NCBI GenBank assembly: GCA_940671915.1 | Contig: CALNVZ010003430.1 | Location: forward strand, 15,279,442 to 15,343,441 | Direction of reading: 5' to 3' | Length of the DNA stretch: 64,000 nucleotides | Source of the DNA: Paracentrotus lividus | Taxonomy: Eukaryota; Echinodermata; Echinoidea; Camarodonta; Echinidae | In this document: positions 46,342 to 58,999 of the stretch, in pieces | Layout: every line of letters begins with the position of its first letter | How positions within the stretch are numbered: the first letter of the stretch is position 1 | Position numbers and translations under genes: made by a program | The notes under the pieces: model-generated | What the model saw: the letters and a program-made list of their open reading frames with translations, nothing else | Databases searched by the model: none | What the model was told of the DNA's origin: nothing

Positions 46342-47639
46342 TGGTTAATTATACACCTTGCATGATCAAGCATACGCTAATATGTAATATCAAAATATTA
46401 AACCCAAACAATTACAAATCCCTGGCACGATGACCTGTCAAACAGCTATATCGCAGATGAAAAGACGTGTTATGGCAGACCCATGTGCAAGAAGTAACGA
46501 AATATATAAAGGAAACACCATGAAAATACATTGAAACAAAAAAGGAACCAGTAAAAGTCAAAACGGGAGGATATTGAATACTTACTTATTGAACGATGCA
46601 AAAGCGACATGGCGTCAAAAACACCCCCACGTACTCATGTACAAACACAATTTGATATAATTAATTGGTACGAGCCACAGAGCGAAAAATATCAATCTTG
46701 ATCCTGAGTTGTTTTTTCGTCAATCAAGAGGGGTTTTGAGGGCACTTTCTCCACAGATAATCAGAATTTGGCTTCAATTTGTTGAATTAGGATCGTTAAC
46801 AGTATATGAAGAACTTAGAAGCGCTTGCAAACATTAATGCGATGTCATTTCACCATGAAGCATAATCGATGATTAACTTATATGGACTCTAGCTTGTACA
46901 CATACTTGTACAAACATTACAGCATTGATTGTCCATATTTGTCGATCATAACTATGTGAAGATTGGGTTCTATTCTAGTCATTTATATTTATGAAAGATA
47001 AAGTTCATCCGATCACATGCGCACAAATCGTTTTATGTTTTATGAATCCAACAGTAGGTCTACAAATGATCCCGAATTTATATGTGTCAACCAAAATGAG
47101 TTTAAAACTTTTATGCTATTTACTCGACAACCCTGCCTTGGATTACTTTTTTAAAAATGACTTAGAAAACAAATTTATTTGCTGGATTTGATGTAAAGCA
47201 TGCCAATCATCTTTTGTCTGAGACTGTCTCTTTTCAAATGTATTATTAGGCATGACGTCGTGTCATTTCATGAAGCATAATGGTGTTATCGATCTTCAAA
47301 CACCATTATGTTAATCTTTAATTATTTGAGTAAAGGGATTTTATTTTTTGGTCATAAATCTATGTGTGACAGTGAACGGAAGGCAGTAAAATTTAACAAT
47401 TCTTACTCGTGCAGCTTCTTGGCACGAATCAATGAACGTAAAAACTCGTAGTAAAAATTTGGAACTGTTGGCGTTAATTGGGTCTACATGCATGTAGCTG
47501 ACAAGCAATTGTCTATGATTATCCAAAAATAAAGCGCTTTTAATTGTGTTTATCTGTACTCTTTTATAGTTTTATATCCGTGTTTCATGTAACGCTCTCT
47601 TCGCGTGATAACCCATTGATCATTCAGGCCTCCGATAAG

Positions 47640-48180
47640 GTGTGGGGGGGGGGGGGGGAGAGCCCGGAGAGGGGGGGGGGAGGTGGAGCTGCGAAACCTC
47701 CCGAATTGGAGTAGAGTCATGACACTGGTTTTACCTTATAGGGGGCGGTCCCTGGCGATCACGCCTGGATCCGCTTTCATGGGCCTACATTCTTTCTCAT
47801 CTCATGGCGATCCGGTTTCATACCCGGGTGGGGGGGGGGGGGGAGGTGGGTGGGGTGGGCGAGGGGGGGGGGGACGGGAAATCGGAATTTCAGATTTTGA
47901 TACACCCATTTTTCCCGCTTACCTCGGGCGCAGGCCAAAATGTTACACTTACATTTTTTTCACGCTCACACTGGTCTCGAGCGAATGGAATACGGGGGGG
48001 GGGCGGGAGTGTGATTAATATTATTTGGCCCTCCGGCCATCAAAGAGGTCATCATGTATTAGGCCCATAGGAGGTAAGGTATGGGGTGATCAATCGGCCC
48101 GTTCTACTATTTTTTCTTTGTTACATTTTTTTTTTTTTATTTGCCATGAGGGTGGGGGGGGGCCGGCGGAAACGTCTGCC
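47640..48180. repeat. G-rich low-complexity stretch
   Basis: Several poly-G runs (47644-47658, 47671-47680, 47829-47842, 47865-47872, 47994-48003, 48155-48162) lie within a short GC-richer island. Glycine-rich frames of 88-111 codons here are artefacts of the runs. Confidence 0.8.
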
Positions 48181-48648
48181 ATACCCGCATAGGACTACAC
48201 GGCCTAGAAGCTAGCAGGCTGACAATGAATCAAGGTTTATATAATATTTCTGTTGGAAGAAGTTTGAGATTTTTTTTCAAAGCGGTACATTTCTGAAGAC
48301 TAGCAAATAATGTGTTTGTCTGATGAAACATGATTTGCACATTGACTATGAGAACACGTACTGATTCACAAAACAGAGTTCAAAGGGCTTGCGACTCTCA
48401 CAAACACAATGTAGTCATTCTTACCTCTCTACAGAGAAAGGAAGTCATATCAATATACATTGTGAAAGATTGCGACAAAACTACCTTCACTAAAAGCAAT
48501 GGAAACGAATCATCCAGAAACTTTGGTCGATAATCAGTTCTTGAGTTCATCATCACTTATTACGTATCTGATACTGATCACCACATCGATTCTCATAACT
48601 CGATATTGGATCAATGTAAAGCGAGAGAGTAACAAGTTGGCTAAAACA

Positions 48649-49984
48649 CTTCTTGATATTGTTAATAATTAATTACTATGTGTATGTGAATGGATATTTG
48701 CAAACAGACTTTCACTGAATGTAAACAAAACAAATTTCATGCTCTTTAGTAACTCTATTTCAAATCTACCTGGCAATATTATATTAAATAATGTTCAAAT
48801 AAAACAAGTGCCCTCTATCAAATTTCTAGGTATTTTTATTGATGAAAAAATGAATTGGACGACACATACAAATTATATTGCTTCTATACTATCTAGCAAT
48901 ACTGGTGTGATGTACAAATTGAAATTAATGTTTCCATCTTATGTACTGTAACTGAATGCATATGTTATACTGCACTCTATTACAACCATATTTGAATTAT
49001 GCCGTTCTTGCCTGGGGCAACTCTTTAAAACTCCAATTTAACAAAATATTAATGATACAAAAAAGGGCGATACGTATTATCTCCAACTCCGAGATACGAA
49101 CTCATACAAGCCCTCTCTTTTTTGAAAGACGTATTTTAATAATTCATGATATATTTAATTTTCAATTGAGTTCTCTTATGTTTCAAATGAATAAAAACGA
49201 ATTGCCCGAGGCACTCAGCTCAATGTTTACAAAAAATAATGAAGTACATAACTACCCTACTCGTCAAGCTTTTGCATACCATCTCCCCAAAACCAGAACA
49301 CAGTTTGCGTATAACACCCTGACCTTTTCAGGTCCCAAATACTGGAATTCTTTAGATCCCGAATTGAAAAGGTCCTTAAGTTTATATGTATTTAAGAGGA
49401 AGCTAAAGACCTTTCTCTTGAGTTTATACACGTAGTTTATCTCGAATAATGCATGACCAGGCATGAACTCTTTTGTATATATTGTACTCCCTCACCTTTG
49501 TGAATAGGACTGGATGTTTTAAACTTGTTTGTATCTTTTATATACCTTTAGCAAGGTGTGACGTAACATTTTGCTTTCGTATACCAGCTGCAGATCCCCT
49601 TACAAATATGTCTTTTCAGTTACTGTTACCCCTCCCGTAAGTGTATCCGTGTGTCCCCGTCCCAGTAAATTCTTCTTTCTATCCCTTTCCTATCTCCTTT
49701 CAACTCTTCTTCTCCTTTTGTTTAATTCCTTTTTCCTCGTAACGATTATTTCCTTTCATAACTTTTCATTTGAGCAATATTTTTGTATTATTCCTTTATT
49801 GGGGCCTATCCACAACAAGCTCTGCTTTTCTTTAGGCTCCTCCACTTTTCTTCTTGATTGTAAAATATATATATTTATATTTGTCCTATGTAAATGAATT
49901 TAATTTGATTGCTTTATACACTGTAAATTGCTTTATTATGTTGATTTGTGGATAATAAAATGAACTTGAACTTCCCCCCCAAAA
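48649..49984 (+). mobile_element. 5'-truncated CR1/Jockey-like LINE inside the P450
   Basis: Reverse transcriptase C-terminal half: WIFANRLSLNVNKTNFMLF, then IKFLGIFIDEKMNW (48739-48951). After one frame break it continues to HMLYCTLLQPYLNYAVLAWG, IQKRAIRIIS and TFSGPKYWNSLDPELK (48956-49435). A 3' UTR follows and ends near ATAATAAAATGAACTTGAAC. It lies in the same orientation as the host P450. The 5' truncation is typical of target-primed reverse transcription. Confidence 0.88.
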
Positions 49985-51035
49985 AATGGAGGACGTCCAC
50001 TACCAGGTCCATGGGGACTGCCTATCTTTGGGAACATGTTTTCCTTGGATCCAAATGGCCCACATCTATCCTTGATCAAACTGGCAAAGGTGCATGGAAA
50101 TATCTTTAAGATTCAACTAGGAAATAGACCGGTTCTTGTTTTGAATGGACTTAAGATGATTCGGGAGGCCTTAGTCAAACAGTCTGTCGTATTTGCAGGT
50201 CGTCCTGACTTATTTACATTCAAGGCTATCAGGAAAAGTAACATCTACGGTCCCAACCTGGCCTTCACCGCATATGACGAGGATTGGAAACGCCATCGAA
50301 AGTCTGCTGAGACATCCATCCGGCATTTCACGCAAGGTAGTCAGGTCCCGTTCCTTGAGAGTGTTGCCAAAGAGGAAGCTGAAGAACTTGTTCCACATCT
50401 CAAAGTTCCTCACCGAGAAGGGAGCCGAGATATTCGAGAACTAATCCGTCTGTCTGTGAGTAATACTATGCTTTGGTTCATGTTTAGGAAGCGTAGTTCT
50501 TATGACGACAAGAAATTCAACGAATTCATCAACGAGATGAACCAATTCGTGGAGGCAGCAGGAAGTGGAAATCCAGTAGACTTCCTTCCTTGGATGAGGT
50601 TTCTGCCAATGAAATCAACACCAGGCGATGCCCAGTTGAGGTTCAACAAAAGCATACGTGGACTTATTGATGAAAACCACCATCTTTATGTTCCTGGGGC
50701 TGAACGGGAATTGATTGATGAACCTTTAACAACTGGTCATTACAATGCTGATGAAGAATGCCAACGTTTGGGTATGGAGGGAAACGAAGTTCTTCAAAAT
50801 GCCTTCGAGTTTTTCTCAGCTGGATACGAAACTACTTCGACTACCCTACAATGGGAATTGCTCTACATGACTAAATATCCCCCAGCTCAATCTGATTTAC
50901 AGCGTGAGATCGATAGGGTAGTTGGGCGTGAATGCTTGCCACCACTGGATGACCGTGATAGTCTTCCGTTGACGCAGTCATGCCTTTTTGAAATCCAGCG
51001 TTATGCATCGATTTCCCCTATGGCCCTTCCCAATA

Positions 51036-51733
51036 TTCAGACTCACCTCCTTTTTCACATACCAATCCTTTATTTTTCCAATGTAGACAACTAAAAATTC
51101 ATGATATTCACAAATTGCAAGTTGCCATCTTTATGTTTTCTTATTTACACAATTTATTACCTAAATTTTTAAATGACTGTTTTCAAGAGAACCATTTAAC
51201 TGTTCCGTACTTAACCAGACAATCAAACCATATTCGTATCCCCAAATTTAGTTATGAATTTTCTCGTTCCACAATTATTTTCATTGGTCCGAAGCTATGG
51301 AATTGTTTAGATCCCGATATAAAGAGCTGCCCTACGTTGTCATGTTTTAAAAAGAAGTACATAAATAAACTTATCAATTCTTATACCCCCTGATTCTTCT
51401 AATAATTTTTGAATGACTATTTCCTATTTGCTTTTTTTAATTGTCTATTTCATTTGTTTGTTCGTTTATGTTTTTCGTGTTAGTTTCCAATAGTTACAAA
51501 TTTGTTATCTTTATATGTTGGGGACAAACCCTCGATAGGCCCCGGACCTTTGTTTGTCCCTCCACTTTTTGATACTTTTTGATACTTTGCTAATGTATTG
51601 TACCTGTTTATTCATTGTTATTGTTTATACATGTATAATGATGTGTATTTTGTTTTATGATTGACTTGTGCTATTGTTATGTGATTTTTATTGAATTGTG
51701 GAAAATAAATAAATTGAAAAAAAATTGAAATTG
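51036..51733 (+). mobile_element. second 5'-truncated LINE inside the P450
   Basis: Starts within RT sequence (SPPFSHTNPLFFQCRQLKIH), continues with HNLLPKFLNDCFQENHLTVP and FIGPKLWNCLDPDIKS (to 51393). It ends with a 3' UTR and an ATTGAAAAAAAATTGAAATT tail. AATA is duplicated at 51032-51035 and 51734-51737. It is related to, but different from, the first LINE. Confidence 0.9.
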
Positions 51734-52567
51734 AATAGTACGACTATGGATACTCTCCTCGATGGGTAATATGTTCAAAAGGACATGGTGGTCTTTGTTA
51801 ACCTCTATTCAGCTCACTTTGATCCAGAGGTTTGGGACCAACCAGAAGTCTTTGACCCTCGTCGATTCCTAGCTAAAGATGGAACCCTGGATGCTGAAAA
51901 GTCAAAACTTCTGATGCCATTTGGTGTTGGTCGCAGAAAGTGCGTCGGATCAGATTTGGCGAAAATAATTATTTTTACCTACTTTACCACTTTCCTACAT
52001 CAGCTAAACTTCCATTCTCGTGTTGGTGAAGAAGTGAATCTCGACTCCATCTTTGGTGTCAATGTAAATCCCAAAAACTTTAACATACACACCCAGGCGA
52101 GATAGATGCTTTAGAATGTAATAGGATATCACCTATATTCTTTTGTGGAATGTATTAACGTCATTGTGGTTTGATCAGCACTGTGCGCACCTCAAGTGAT
52201 GGTGCCTGGCTGGAATTCTCCTCAGGGAGTGGAGAATGTGCACACATTATGTGAGGGCAAGACTTAATCCGATGACCGGGATCATAAAATGTCTGTAAAG
52301 TGCTTATCGACGTAGTCGAAAAAAATCTAAAAATGTCATCAAAATCGGATGAAAAATAACAAATTTATGCATTTTTTAGGTTTTAAATATTTTTGATGAA
52401 CAGTTCTTGGCATAGTCTCATGTACATTCGATGAACAAGCGTGTAATGTCACAGCCCCACTACCTCTATTTTATTCCATAATATGAAAACCTATTTATTT
52501 CATTTGTTCATATGTTGCGCATTAAAAATCTCTCCCTTACATTGATAGAAGTACAGGCACCTATAAC

Positions 52568-54610
52568 TAGGGATGTCCACTAAAATTTTAAGTTATTTTA
52601 AAGTTGTTTTTGCAAGGCTTATTTGATAGAGCATTTTAAAAGAAACAATTTGGTACTTGAATTATCACAATTGGATGTTCCGTTTCAAAGATATAACCCA
52701 TAGAGTGTCTCAGATTACCAATGAGCTGCTAGAACACTTTTACAAGTTTCAGACAAAGCCAGAAAATGCAATACAGCTCAAGTTTACGGTTCTTTTGTCT
52801 TTGATTTATTAAACCAAATCATACCAAACATTTTCTATGTGTGTATCAACATGAAATGAGATTATAGTAACACAATTGAGTAGATTATACAAAGATACAA
52901 ATTATGGCAGTACAAAACTGATGGTTTGACATGTATGTTACCGTATGTGATCCAATATGACCACCATGGAAAAATACTCCATAGGGCATGTTTCAATAGG
53001 AACACCCTAGACAATGGGCTATTTCATGGTGGTGTGGCTCAGAGCTGAGTGTTAGACACGTATGTTCATGATCGATTATAGCGGCAAGACTGAGCGGGTC
53101 GCCATCTTGTAAAGAATCAATGCACCTGAACAATGCCATGAACAACTGAACAATGCCATTACATGACAATGGCCGAAGCGCATGCCTAACCCTAATGAAA
53201 TATTCATAAGCATAGTCCCACGCTATGTATTTGTGTATGTACTTAAACGACGATTTACAAGAAAGCACACAAAATACATGTTTGCCAAATATCACAGAAA
53301 CATCGTAGAATATACTTTTAAATAAGATACAAGATACAAGATAGCCACAGAAATTCAAAGAAAGACGACGAACTGTGGTTGAAAGTTAGATGTTCCAAAA
53401 AAAATCAAATTATGATAGTAGGCTTGCTTCAATTTCATAAAATCATCAAATTAGTTTGTAATTGCCTTTGGAGCCCTGATTACCTAAATTGTTTATATCG
53501 ATGGAAGATTAAAGGGAAAACGTCACCAAATTTGTAAGAGAAGAACATTTTTAAATCTCATTAGATATTTTACTGATTTTTTTTTTTTTTTAATCAGCCT
53601 TGGATGAGACAACTCGCATGACCTTGTTAGCATAATGATTACATTGTCCACAGATGTATTTTGTGTACTGTACTTAAACGACGATTACCAAAAAGCACAC
53701 TAAATACATCTCTACCAAATATCACAGCAACATCGCATTATTACTATCAACATTAGATCCAAGATACAAAGATAGTCACATAAATTCAGAGAAGACGAAA
53801 AATTGATGAAAGTTAAAATCAAATTATGATAGTAGCCTTGCTTCAATTACGTTAATCATTAAATGAGTTTTTAATTGCCTTTGGAGCCTTGATTACCAAA
53901 ATTGTTTATTCAGATGGAAATTTTAGAGAGATAACATGACCAAATGCGTAAGTAGCCACATTTAAAATCTCAATAGATATTTTACTGAATTTTAAGAAAT
54001 TTTTTCAACCTTGAGAAAGACAAAAAGAAGAAAATAATCAGCGGCCTCTTGCGCCCATGCCTATATATCTGTCAACATGGCTCCGCCTTCAGTTCCTCCC
54101 ATGGTTGTACATATCATAAACATACGTGTAGACAGGGTAGAGTAATTTAAAAACTTAATGGCCAGTGGTAACATTGTTCGTTGTTTTTCACTCCAATACA
54201 TTTTTTGTTCAAAAATAGTAAATTTTATAAAATCTACTCTCCTTATCTGAATCTATTTCAATCATGAGAAATTCCAGTCATAACACACATCACACAGAAG
54301 CATCACTTTGAACACGCTGTAGTTTTTTTTTCATATCAATTTTTCCAACAGGAGAAGTTGATCTTCTGCTGAGGTATTTTCTAAGGAAGAAACTGACCAA
54401 TTAGGAATAAAAATGATTGATATTTACCACTGGCCAAAAGACAATTTCGAAAGCTGTTTTTTATTGAAAATTTTGCTGTTTCTCTGCCTGTGTATTATTG
54501 AGTAGGCAGTGCATGGTTATTGTTTGCATGTAAATCATGGAGGTGAAATACATCCATACAGTGAAGTGGAAACCGTTCTAGGTGCTTTTGCTTTTGTTTG
54601 GCCATCCCTA
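52568..54610. mobile_element. hAT-like TIR element with 7-bp duplication, carrying a nested insert
   Basis: The ends TAGGGATGTCC and GGCCATCCCTA are flanked by CTATAAC (52561-52567 and 54611-54617). It matches 21382-22599 and 31039-32067 outside a nested segment of about 1.07 kb (53056-54129). No transposase is seen. The 121-codon minus-strand frame at 52993-53358 spans the insert boundary and is chance. Confidence 0.85.
53056..54129. mobile_element. nested TIR element with internal direct repeat
   Basis: The ends ACACGTATGTTCATGAT and ATCATAAACATACGTGT are inverted. The two sibling elements at 21382 and 31039 are uninterrupted at this point. Inside, a block with ACTTAAACGACGATT, AAAGCACAC, AAATACAT and ACCAAATATCACAG occurs twice about 430 bp apart (53237 and 53661). 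AGACA near both edges may be the target duplication. Confidence 0.7.
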
Positions 54611-54617
54611 CTATAAC

Positions 54618-57330
54618 CTTAAACATTCCACAAGAGCCATCCCTGTTTTTATGTTCTGTATCATACAATCAAATACAAAGGAAGTTGTGGAACTGTGACC
54701 TCATCAGCATCTTGATTGAATATGCATGAGAGTATGCCCAAGAACTGTTTGATCGAAACACATTCAAAACCTCAGAAATTCATAACTTTCGCTATTTTTC
54801 TTCTGATTTTGATGAAATTTTCAGTGTTGTGCTTTTAAAATTTTACTCTAAATACTAAAAATGCAAACTTCGGCCTGGAGTCCTCCTTTAAGCGTGTTCT
54901 TGGCCAATATGTTATCATTTGATTCAATTGGTTTATTATGCAAATCTAAACATACAATTCTACTCCACGTAAATGTAAATCTTAACGTATGACATTAAAT
55001 CTTAACATAAAGACGCGTCCATTATTTTAAGGAGGGAAACGCAACATTACATTCATTAGTTTAGTGAAAATGCACGCAGCTGAAAAACAAAACCCGCGCT
55101 AACGGCGGGAAGCGACCGATTGACAACTGCATGCAATTATTACTTAGCGCACAAAAACTCGCCTAAGAAAACTTCCCTGTCTGTTAAAATGGAATTGTCA
55201 GTCGATCCGTTCGAAGAAATTAGTCCTGGACATGAAATAAATAATTGGACTTTTATCATAGTTTTCGTAGGTAGATGCTTCAGACCAGATTGGGGAAAAA
55301 GACATTTTGGCAAGCCTATAACACCATGTGCTAAAGTTGTAATCAGAATCTTTATTTCACATAGATTGATGTTCCTAACGATTATTGATATAAATAGTGA
55401 TCTTGTCACATCTTGCGAAGACGCCGTCCACATCATTCGATATGCATGTGATATGCGGAAATATTGACCCATCGAGTAAAGATTCGTTTAGTATAATGTT
55501 CAAAGTGACAGGACTTTTTTTTAACCAATCGAGGATGAAGTACCATATTGTGGAAAGCTGAGAATTCAAGCTTTTAAAAACTGCTTGATCATTAAGGTGT
55601 AATATAAATATGCGTAATCGAGGAAGATGACTATGCAGCGTATGACTATTTGAGAGCAAAATTGGCCATATTGTACAGGAATTTGATCTTACTAGGATTT
55701 CGAATTGACACAAGTGACAGGACTTTTTTTCCCTTGCAATAAGTTATTTCCTATTTTTGAAAAATTCGGACTCTTCGCGTACTTAATTCAAGTTGATCAT
55801 TTCTTTGAAAAGATAGTTGCTCGCCATAATCAAGAAAACCAAATGTGAAAAAAACTTGTGCAAAAATACAAAAAGTCTATGGCCGCGTTCGCTTTGCGTA
55901 GAGTGATAGCGCCCTCTTCCCCTTAAGTTTACAACTAGAATTGATATGTTTGTGTAACAGTTTAAATAACTGACTACTTAGAACATGTAGAAGGAAATTG
56001 CCCTTTGAGGCACAATGACAATTGAAAACGAGTTTGTGTACGTTGAAGGGAATAGTCTAGAATTTCATTTGAAAATACATTTTTAATTGTTTGATTAATG
56101 CTAATCATTTTGTGATGATATGAAATGTATGCAATGCTTACACCTAATACATGTTTATTACACTACAAAATTACAAAGAATTAAAAGTGTTATTAATTAT
56201 GGATAATATATTGCACAGCAAGTGTAGCAAAGAATTAAAATTGTTAAGTACATGGAATATTATATTAAACAGTTTACACGTACTTATATCATTGGAATTC
56301 CGAATGTCTCTTAACATTGACATAATGGTATGTGAAATAGCACCTATTTTTTTGCCCAATAGATGCACTTTGAAAGATAATGGGGGGGGGGGAATCTGAA
56401 CATTTGTGTACAAGACAAATAAAGGATTGTCCTTAAACCAAGCCACTTTCAAGCAATTTTGTCTATTTGGAGATCCCCATATTTGTGCAAAAGGAGTTTT
56501 CAACCTTACATCACTTTCTTATTATATGGTTATTATAAGCGATTTTAATGAAACTTATTTTCAGCGTTCCTCTCATTTTACCATTTTTCAATAAGATTGG
56601 TACTCTCCATGGGTAGAACCCCCCTGTAAATAACTTCTGAAATATCAGTTTGCTCATTAATATTCAACATTTTCATATTCATGTGTGCTTTTAACGTCTG
56701 CAGTACATGTATTGAGAGTACCTCAGAATAGGAGTTCTAATAGGAATATAAAAAAAAAAAAAAAAAAAACCCTGTGAATATGATAATAAAACATAAGGTG
56801 GTATACATCCCAAACCTTCTGACTTTTAAAAATCTGAATATTGATAATAAAATAACCAACTTCATTTTCTATCATAATTTGATCAGACACGTGATGTGGT
56901 GTAAGCAAGCGCGGCGATTTCATGTCACGACTGGGGGGGGGGGGGGGGGGGGAACGGAAACACCCGAAAGTGAAAAAAATAATTTTATTATTTATTTCGA
57001 AAGTGAAAAAAAAATCTTTAGTTAACTTCATAAACTAAAGCAGGATTTGATACTATTTGTATTTAAATATCCGCAATAATTAAATTCCTGAAATGTATTA
57101 AATAATATTTGATCTGCAAAAAGTTCATTTGGTATTTCAAATGTTTGCATTGACATTCATTGGTATAAGATGCTTTTATATTGAAATAAATCTTAACACC
57201 GAACATTAACACAAGTTTAACACCAGTTTCGTGAATTGAACAACAGTGCCTTTTAAAGTGTAGGCCTATTATTTAAAAAAATACTCTTTTCAAACTGTGT
57301 TTTCTTTTCGAAACTCTCAAGCGTGTCTTA
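54618..57330. other. no recognised gene; AT-rich with poly-A and poly-G tracts
   Basis: Overlapping open frames at 55120-55467 (plus) and 55140-55472 (minus) have no domain I recognise; the plus frame opens at a TTG. GTGACAGGACTTTTTTT occurs twice (about 55508 and 55711). Poly-A at 56751-56769 and poly-G at 56934-56952. Confidence 0.5.
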
Positions 57331-57339
57331 ATTTGGACC

Positions 57340-57535
57340 AAATAACTATTGGACCAAATGGCATTGGACCAAATGGCATTGGATGAAATGGCTATTGGAC
57401 CAAGTGGTAATTGGACCAAGTGGCTAATGGACAAAGTGGCTCACCTTGGACCAAATGGATATTGGACCAAATGGCATTGGACCGATTGGCACTAGACAAC
57501 ATGGCTAGTGGACCAATGGCATTGGACGTAGTGGC
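57340..57535. repeat. minisatellite, unit ATTGGACCAAATGGC (15-20 bp)
   Basis: About 11 imperfect copies of (A)TTGGACCAA(A/G)TGG followed by C, CT or TA spacers. The 83-codon frame with WTKW/LDQMA repeats reads through it and is not a recognised protein. Confidence 0.85.
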
Positions 57536-57548
57536 TATAAGTCATAGG

Positions 57549-57798
57549 CCTAATGCTACAGTCACACAGACACTTACGTATAGTTACGTCCGGTTGCGTC
57601 CAAAAATTATTTTCTTTTCTGCGGATCCCCACGATGCCTACCCGTCATACTCCAGTCAGTAAGTAAATATTGATAATTTCATTGCATTTCACTTTTGCAT
57701 ATTTCATTGCGGTGACTCCAGCAGAATAATAAAATAATTATTGTGGGACGCAACCGGACGTAACTATCGTAATGTCTGTGTGACTTGCTAGCATTAGG
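57549..57798. mobile_element. 250-bp MITE with 50-bp TIRs
   Basis: The left arm CCTAATGCTACAGTCACACA continues to ACGTCCGGTTGCGTCC, and the right arm mirrors it (GGACGCAACCGGACGT to TAGCATTAGG). The target duplication is unclear. Confidence 0.8.
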
Positions 57799-58345
57799 TG
57801 ACCGCGGCTTCGTCCACATTAGTAGGGATAAGTGGGCGGAGGCGGACTAAAAAAATGAGAGGGGCATAATTCGTGTAAAACGATCTGGCATAATCAGTTT
57901 GTGTCATTTTCGCTACGTTTTTAAATTTTCTTCTGAAAACAAAAGTGGAAGGGCTACAGCCGTAATCTCTTGCAGGCAGCGGATCAAGAGTGGGGCGGAG
58001 GCGTGCGGGCGCACGCGCGCGTATGGCAATTGCATAAACAAACTTCTTCTCTTTTTTTTTGTGTTTTTTTTTGGCTTGTCATATTCTTCGGGGCCGAAAG
58101 AAACCCTGCTGCCCTATAAATATCATATTTGGTGACCGTTCTTGACGAACCCGAAGATCACCCCGCCCAAAAAAAATGCTAACAACTACACTCTAAAAAC
58201 TGGAAGTGCTGTTTTTAAGCTCTTCGAGGCTAAATCAGCACTTTTAAGTGCTTGCATTAGTGACTGCACTCAAAGTGCTTGTTTTAGCACTTTCACGTGA
58301 ACTGAACTTTCAGCAAAAATGGGCAAAACGGCACGTGACTTCGTT

Positions 58346-58418
58346 GGGATTCGAACCTGGGTACCTGCATGAGAAGCGCTGACGAGCACGTTAGACCAAT
58401 TCACATCTCACGCTTGCT
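58346..58418 (-). ncRNA. tRNA-like module, left arm
   Basis: Read on the minus strand: TTGGTCTAACGTGCTCG as an A-box-like segment, then GGTTCGAATCCC as B-box. The stems are only partly complementary, so a working tRNA is unlikely. Confidence 0.55.
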
Positions 58419-58504
58419 AGCAGATCATATTGTTGCTATCATGAACTTTCTTCAAATATTTGCCATAATCATCTACTGTGCTGTCATAATACCAGTTAGC
58501 AGAT

Positions 58505-58580
58505 CTCCGTTGGTCTAATTGTAACGTCAGACGGTACTCTTCCATGTCTAGGTGAACCCGGTTCGAATCCCATACCGACC
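58505..58580 (+). ncRNA. tRNA-like module, right arm
   Basis: TTGGTCTAATTGTAACGTC is an A-box-like segment and GGTTCGAATCCC (58560-58570) matches the B-box exactly. Its opposite-strand counterpart is in the left arm. Probably tRNA-derived and part of the MITE. Confidence 0.55.
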
Positions 58581-58999
58581 ATGAAACATTTTTTGTTGAT
58601 AAATTGCACTTGGGTGAGTGCTAAAACAGCACTTCAGGTGCTGATTTAGCACTTCAATTGTTAGTGTACCCCCCTTTTTTTGCAACCCCGTAAAGTCCGT
58701 CTCTCGATCCGCGGTGCTCTGACCACCGATTGGCATCACGGCCCGCAATGTTTCTCGAATAATTATGCCATTAGTAAATTGTTTTATTGCTCCATCATAA
58801 TGCAGGCCTATGACAGTTGGTCATTAAAGTTTGCACATTGTTTATTATCTATAACTATAAGAATTTTGATGAGCAATTATTCGCTGATAAATTAAGTAAT
58901 ACAGACTGGTTTAATGTATCCCAATTATTCTCAGGACATGTGTGTTAGCACAATTGGGATAAGTGGAAAAGTAGTTTTTAGCAATCTGCAATGAATTTG

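Larger units (their letters stand above)
48499..52104 (+). pseudogene. CYP1-like P450 pseudogene split by two LINE insertions
   Basis: Paralogue of the P450 at 18791-20347. Part 1 (48499-48648): METNHPETLVDNQF then a membrane anchor SLITYLILITTSILITRY, ending LAKT. Part 2 (49985-51035): GGRPLPGPWGLPIFGN through WKRHR, SAGYETTSTT and EIQRY to MALPN. Part 3 (51734-52104): the DPRRF and FGVGRRKCVG (Cys codon 51941-51943) region, ending HTQAR. Parts 1 and 2 are separated by a LINE of about 1.34 kb, parts 2 and 3 by one of about 0.7 kb with an exact AATA duplication. There is also an in-frame TAA at 51767-51769 and a lost G at the part 1/2 junction. The remaining frame is open, so inactivation looks fairly recent. 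Confidence 0.92.
58189..58666. mobile_element. 478-bp TA-flanked MITE with two outward-facing tRNA-like modules
   Basis: The ends CACTCTAAAAACTGGAAGTG and AGCACTTCAATTGTTAGTG are flanked by TA (58187-58188 and 58667-58668). The arms repeat AGTGCT/AGCACT words. Each arm contains a tRNA-like sequence, left on the minus strand and right on the plus strand. Both B-boxes point toward the element ends. Confidence 0.75.

Noticed and set aside
47683-48070. Glycine-rich ORFs
   Set aside because: Generated by poly-G runs; no conserved domain.
52993-53358. 121-codon minus-strand ORF
   Set aside because: Spans the boundary of a nested transposon insertion and lacks a domain.
55120-55472. Overlapping open frames of 110-115 codons on both strands
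   Set aside because: The plus frame starts at TTG, there is no known domain, and overlap on both strands is usual for chance frames.
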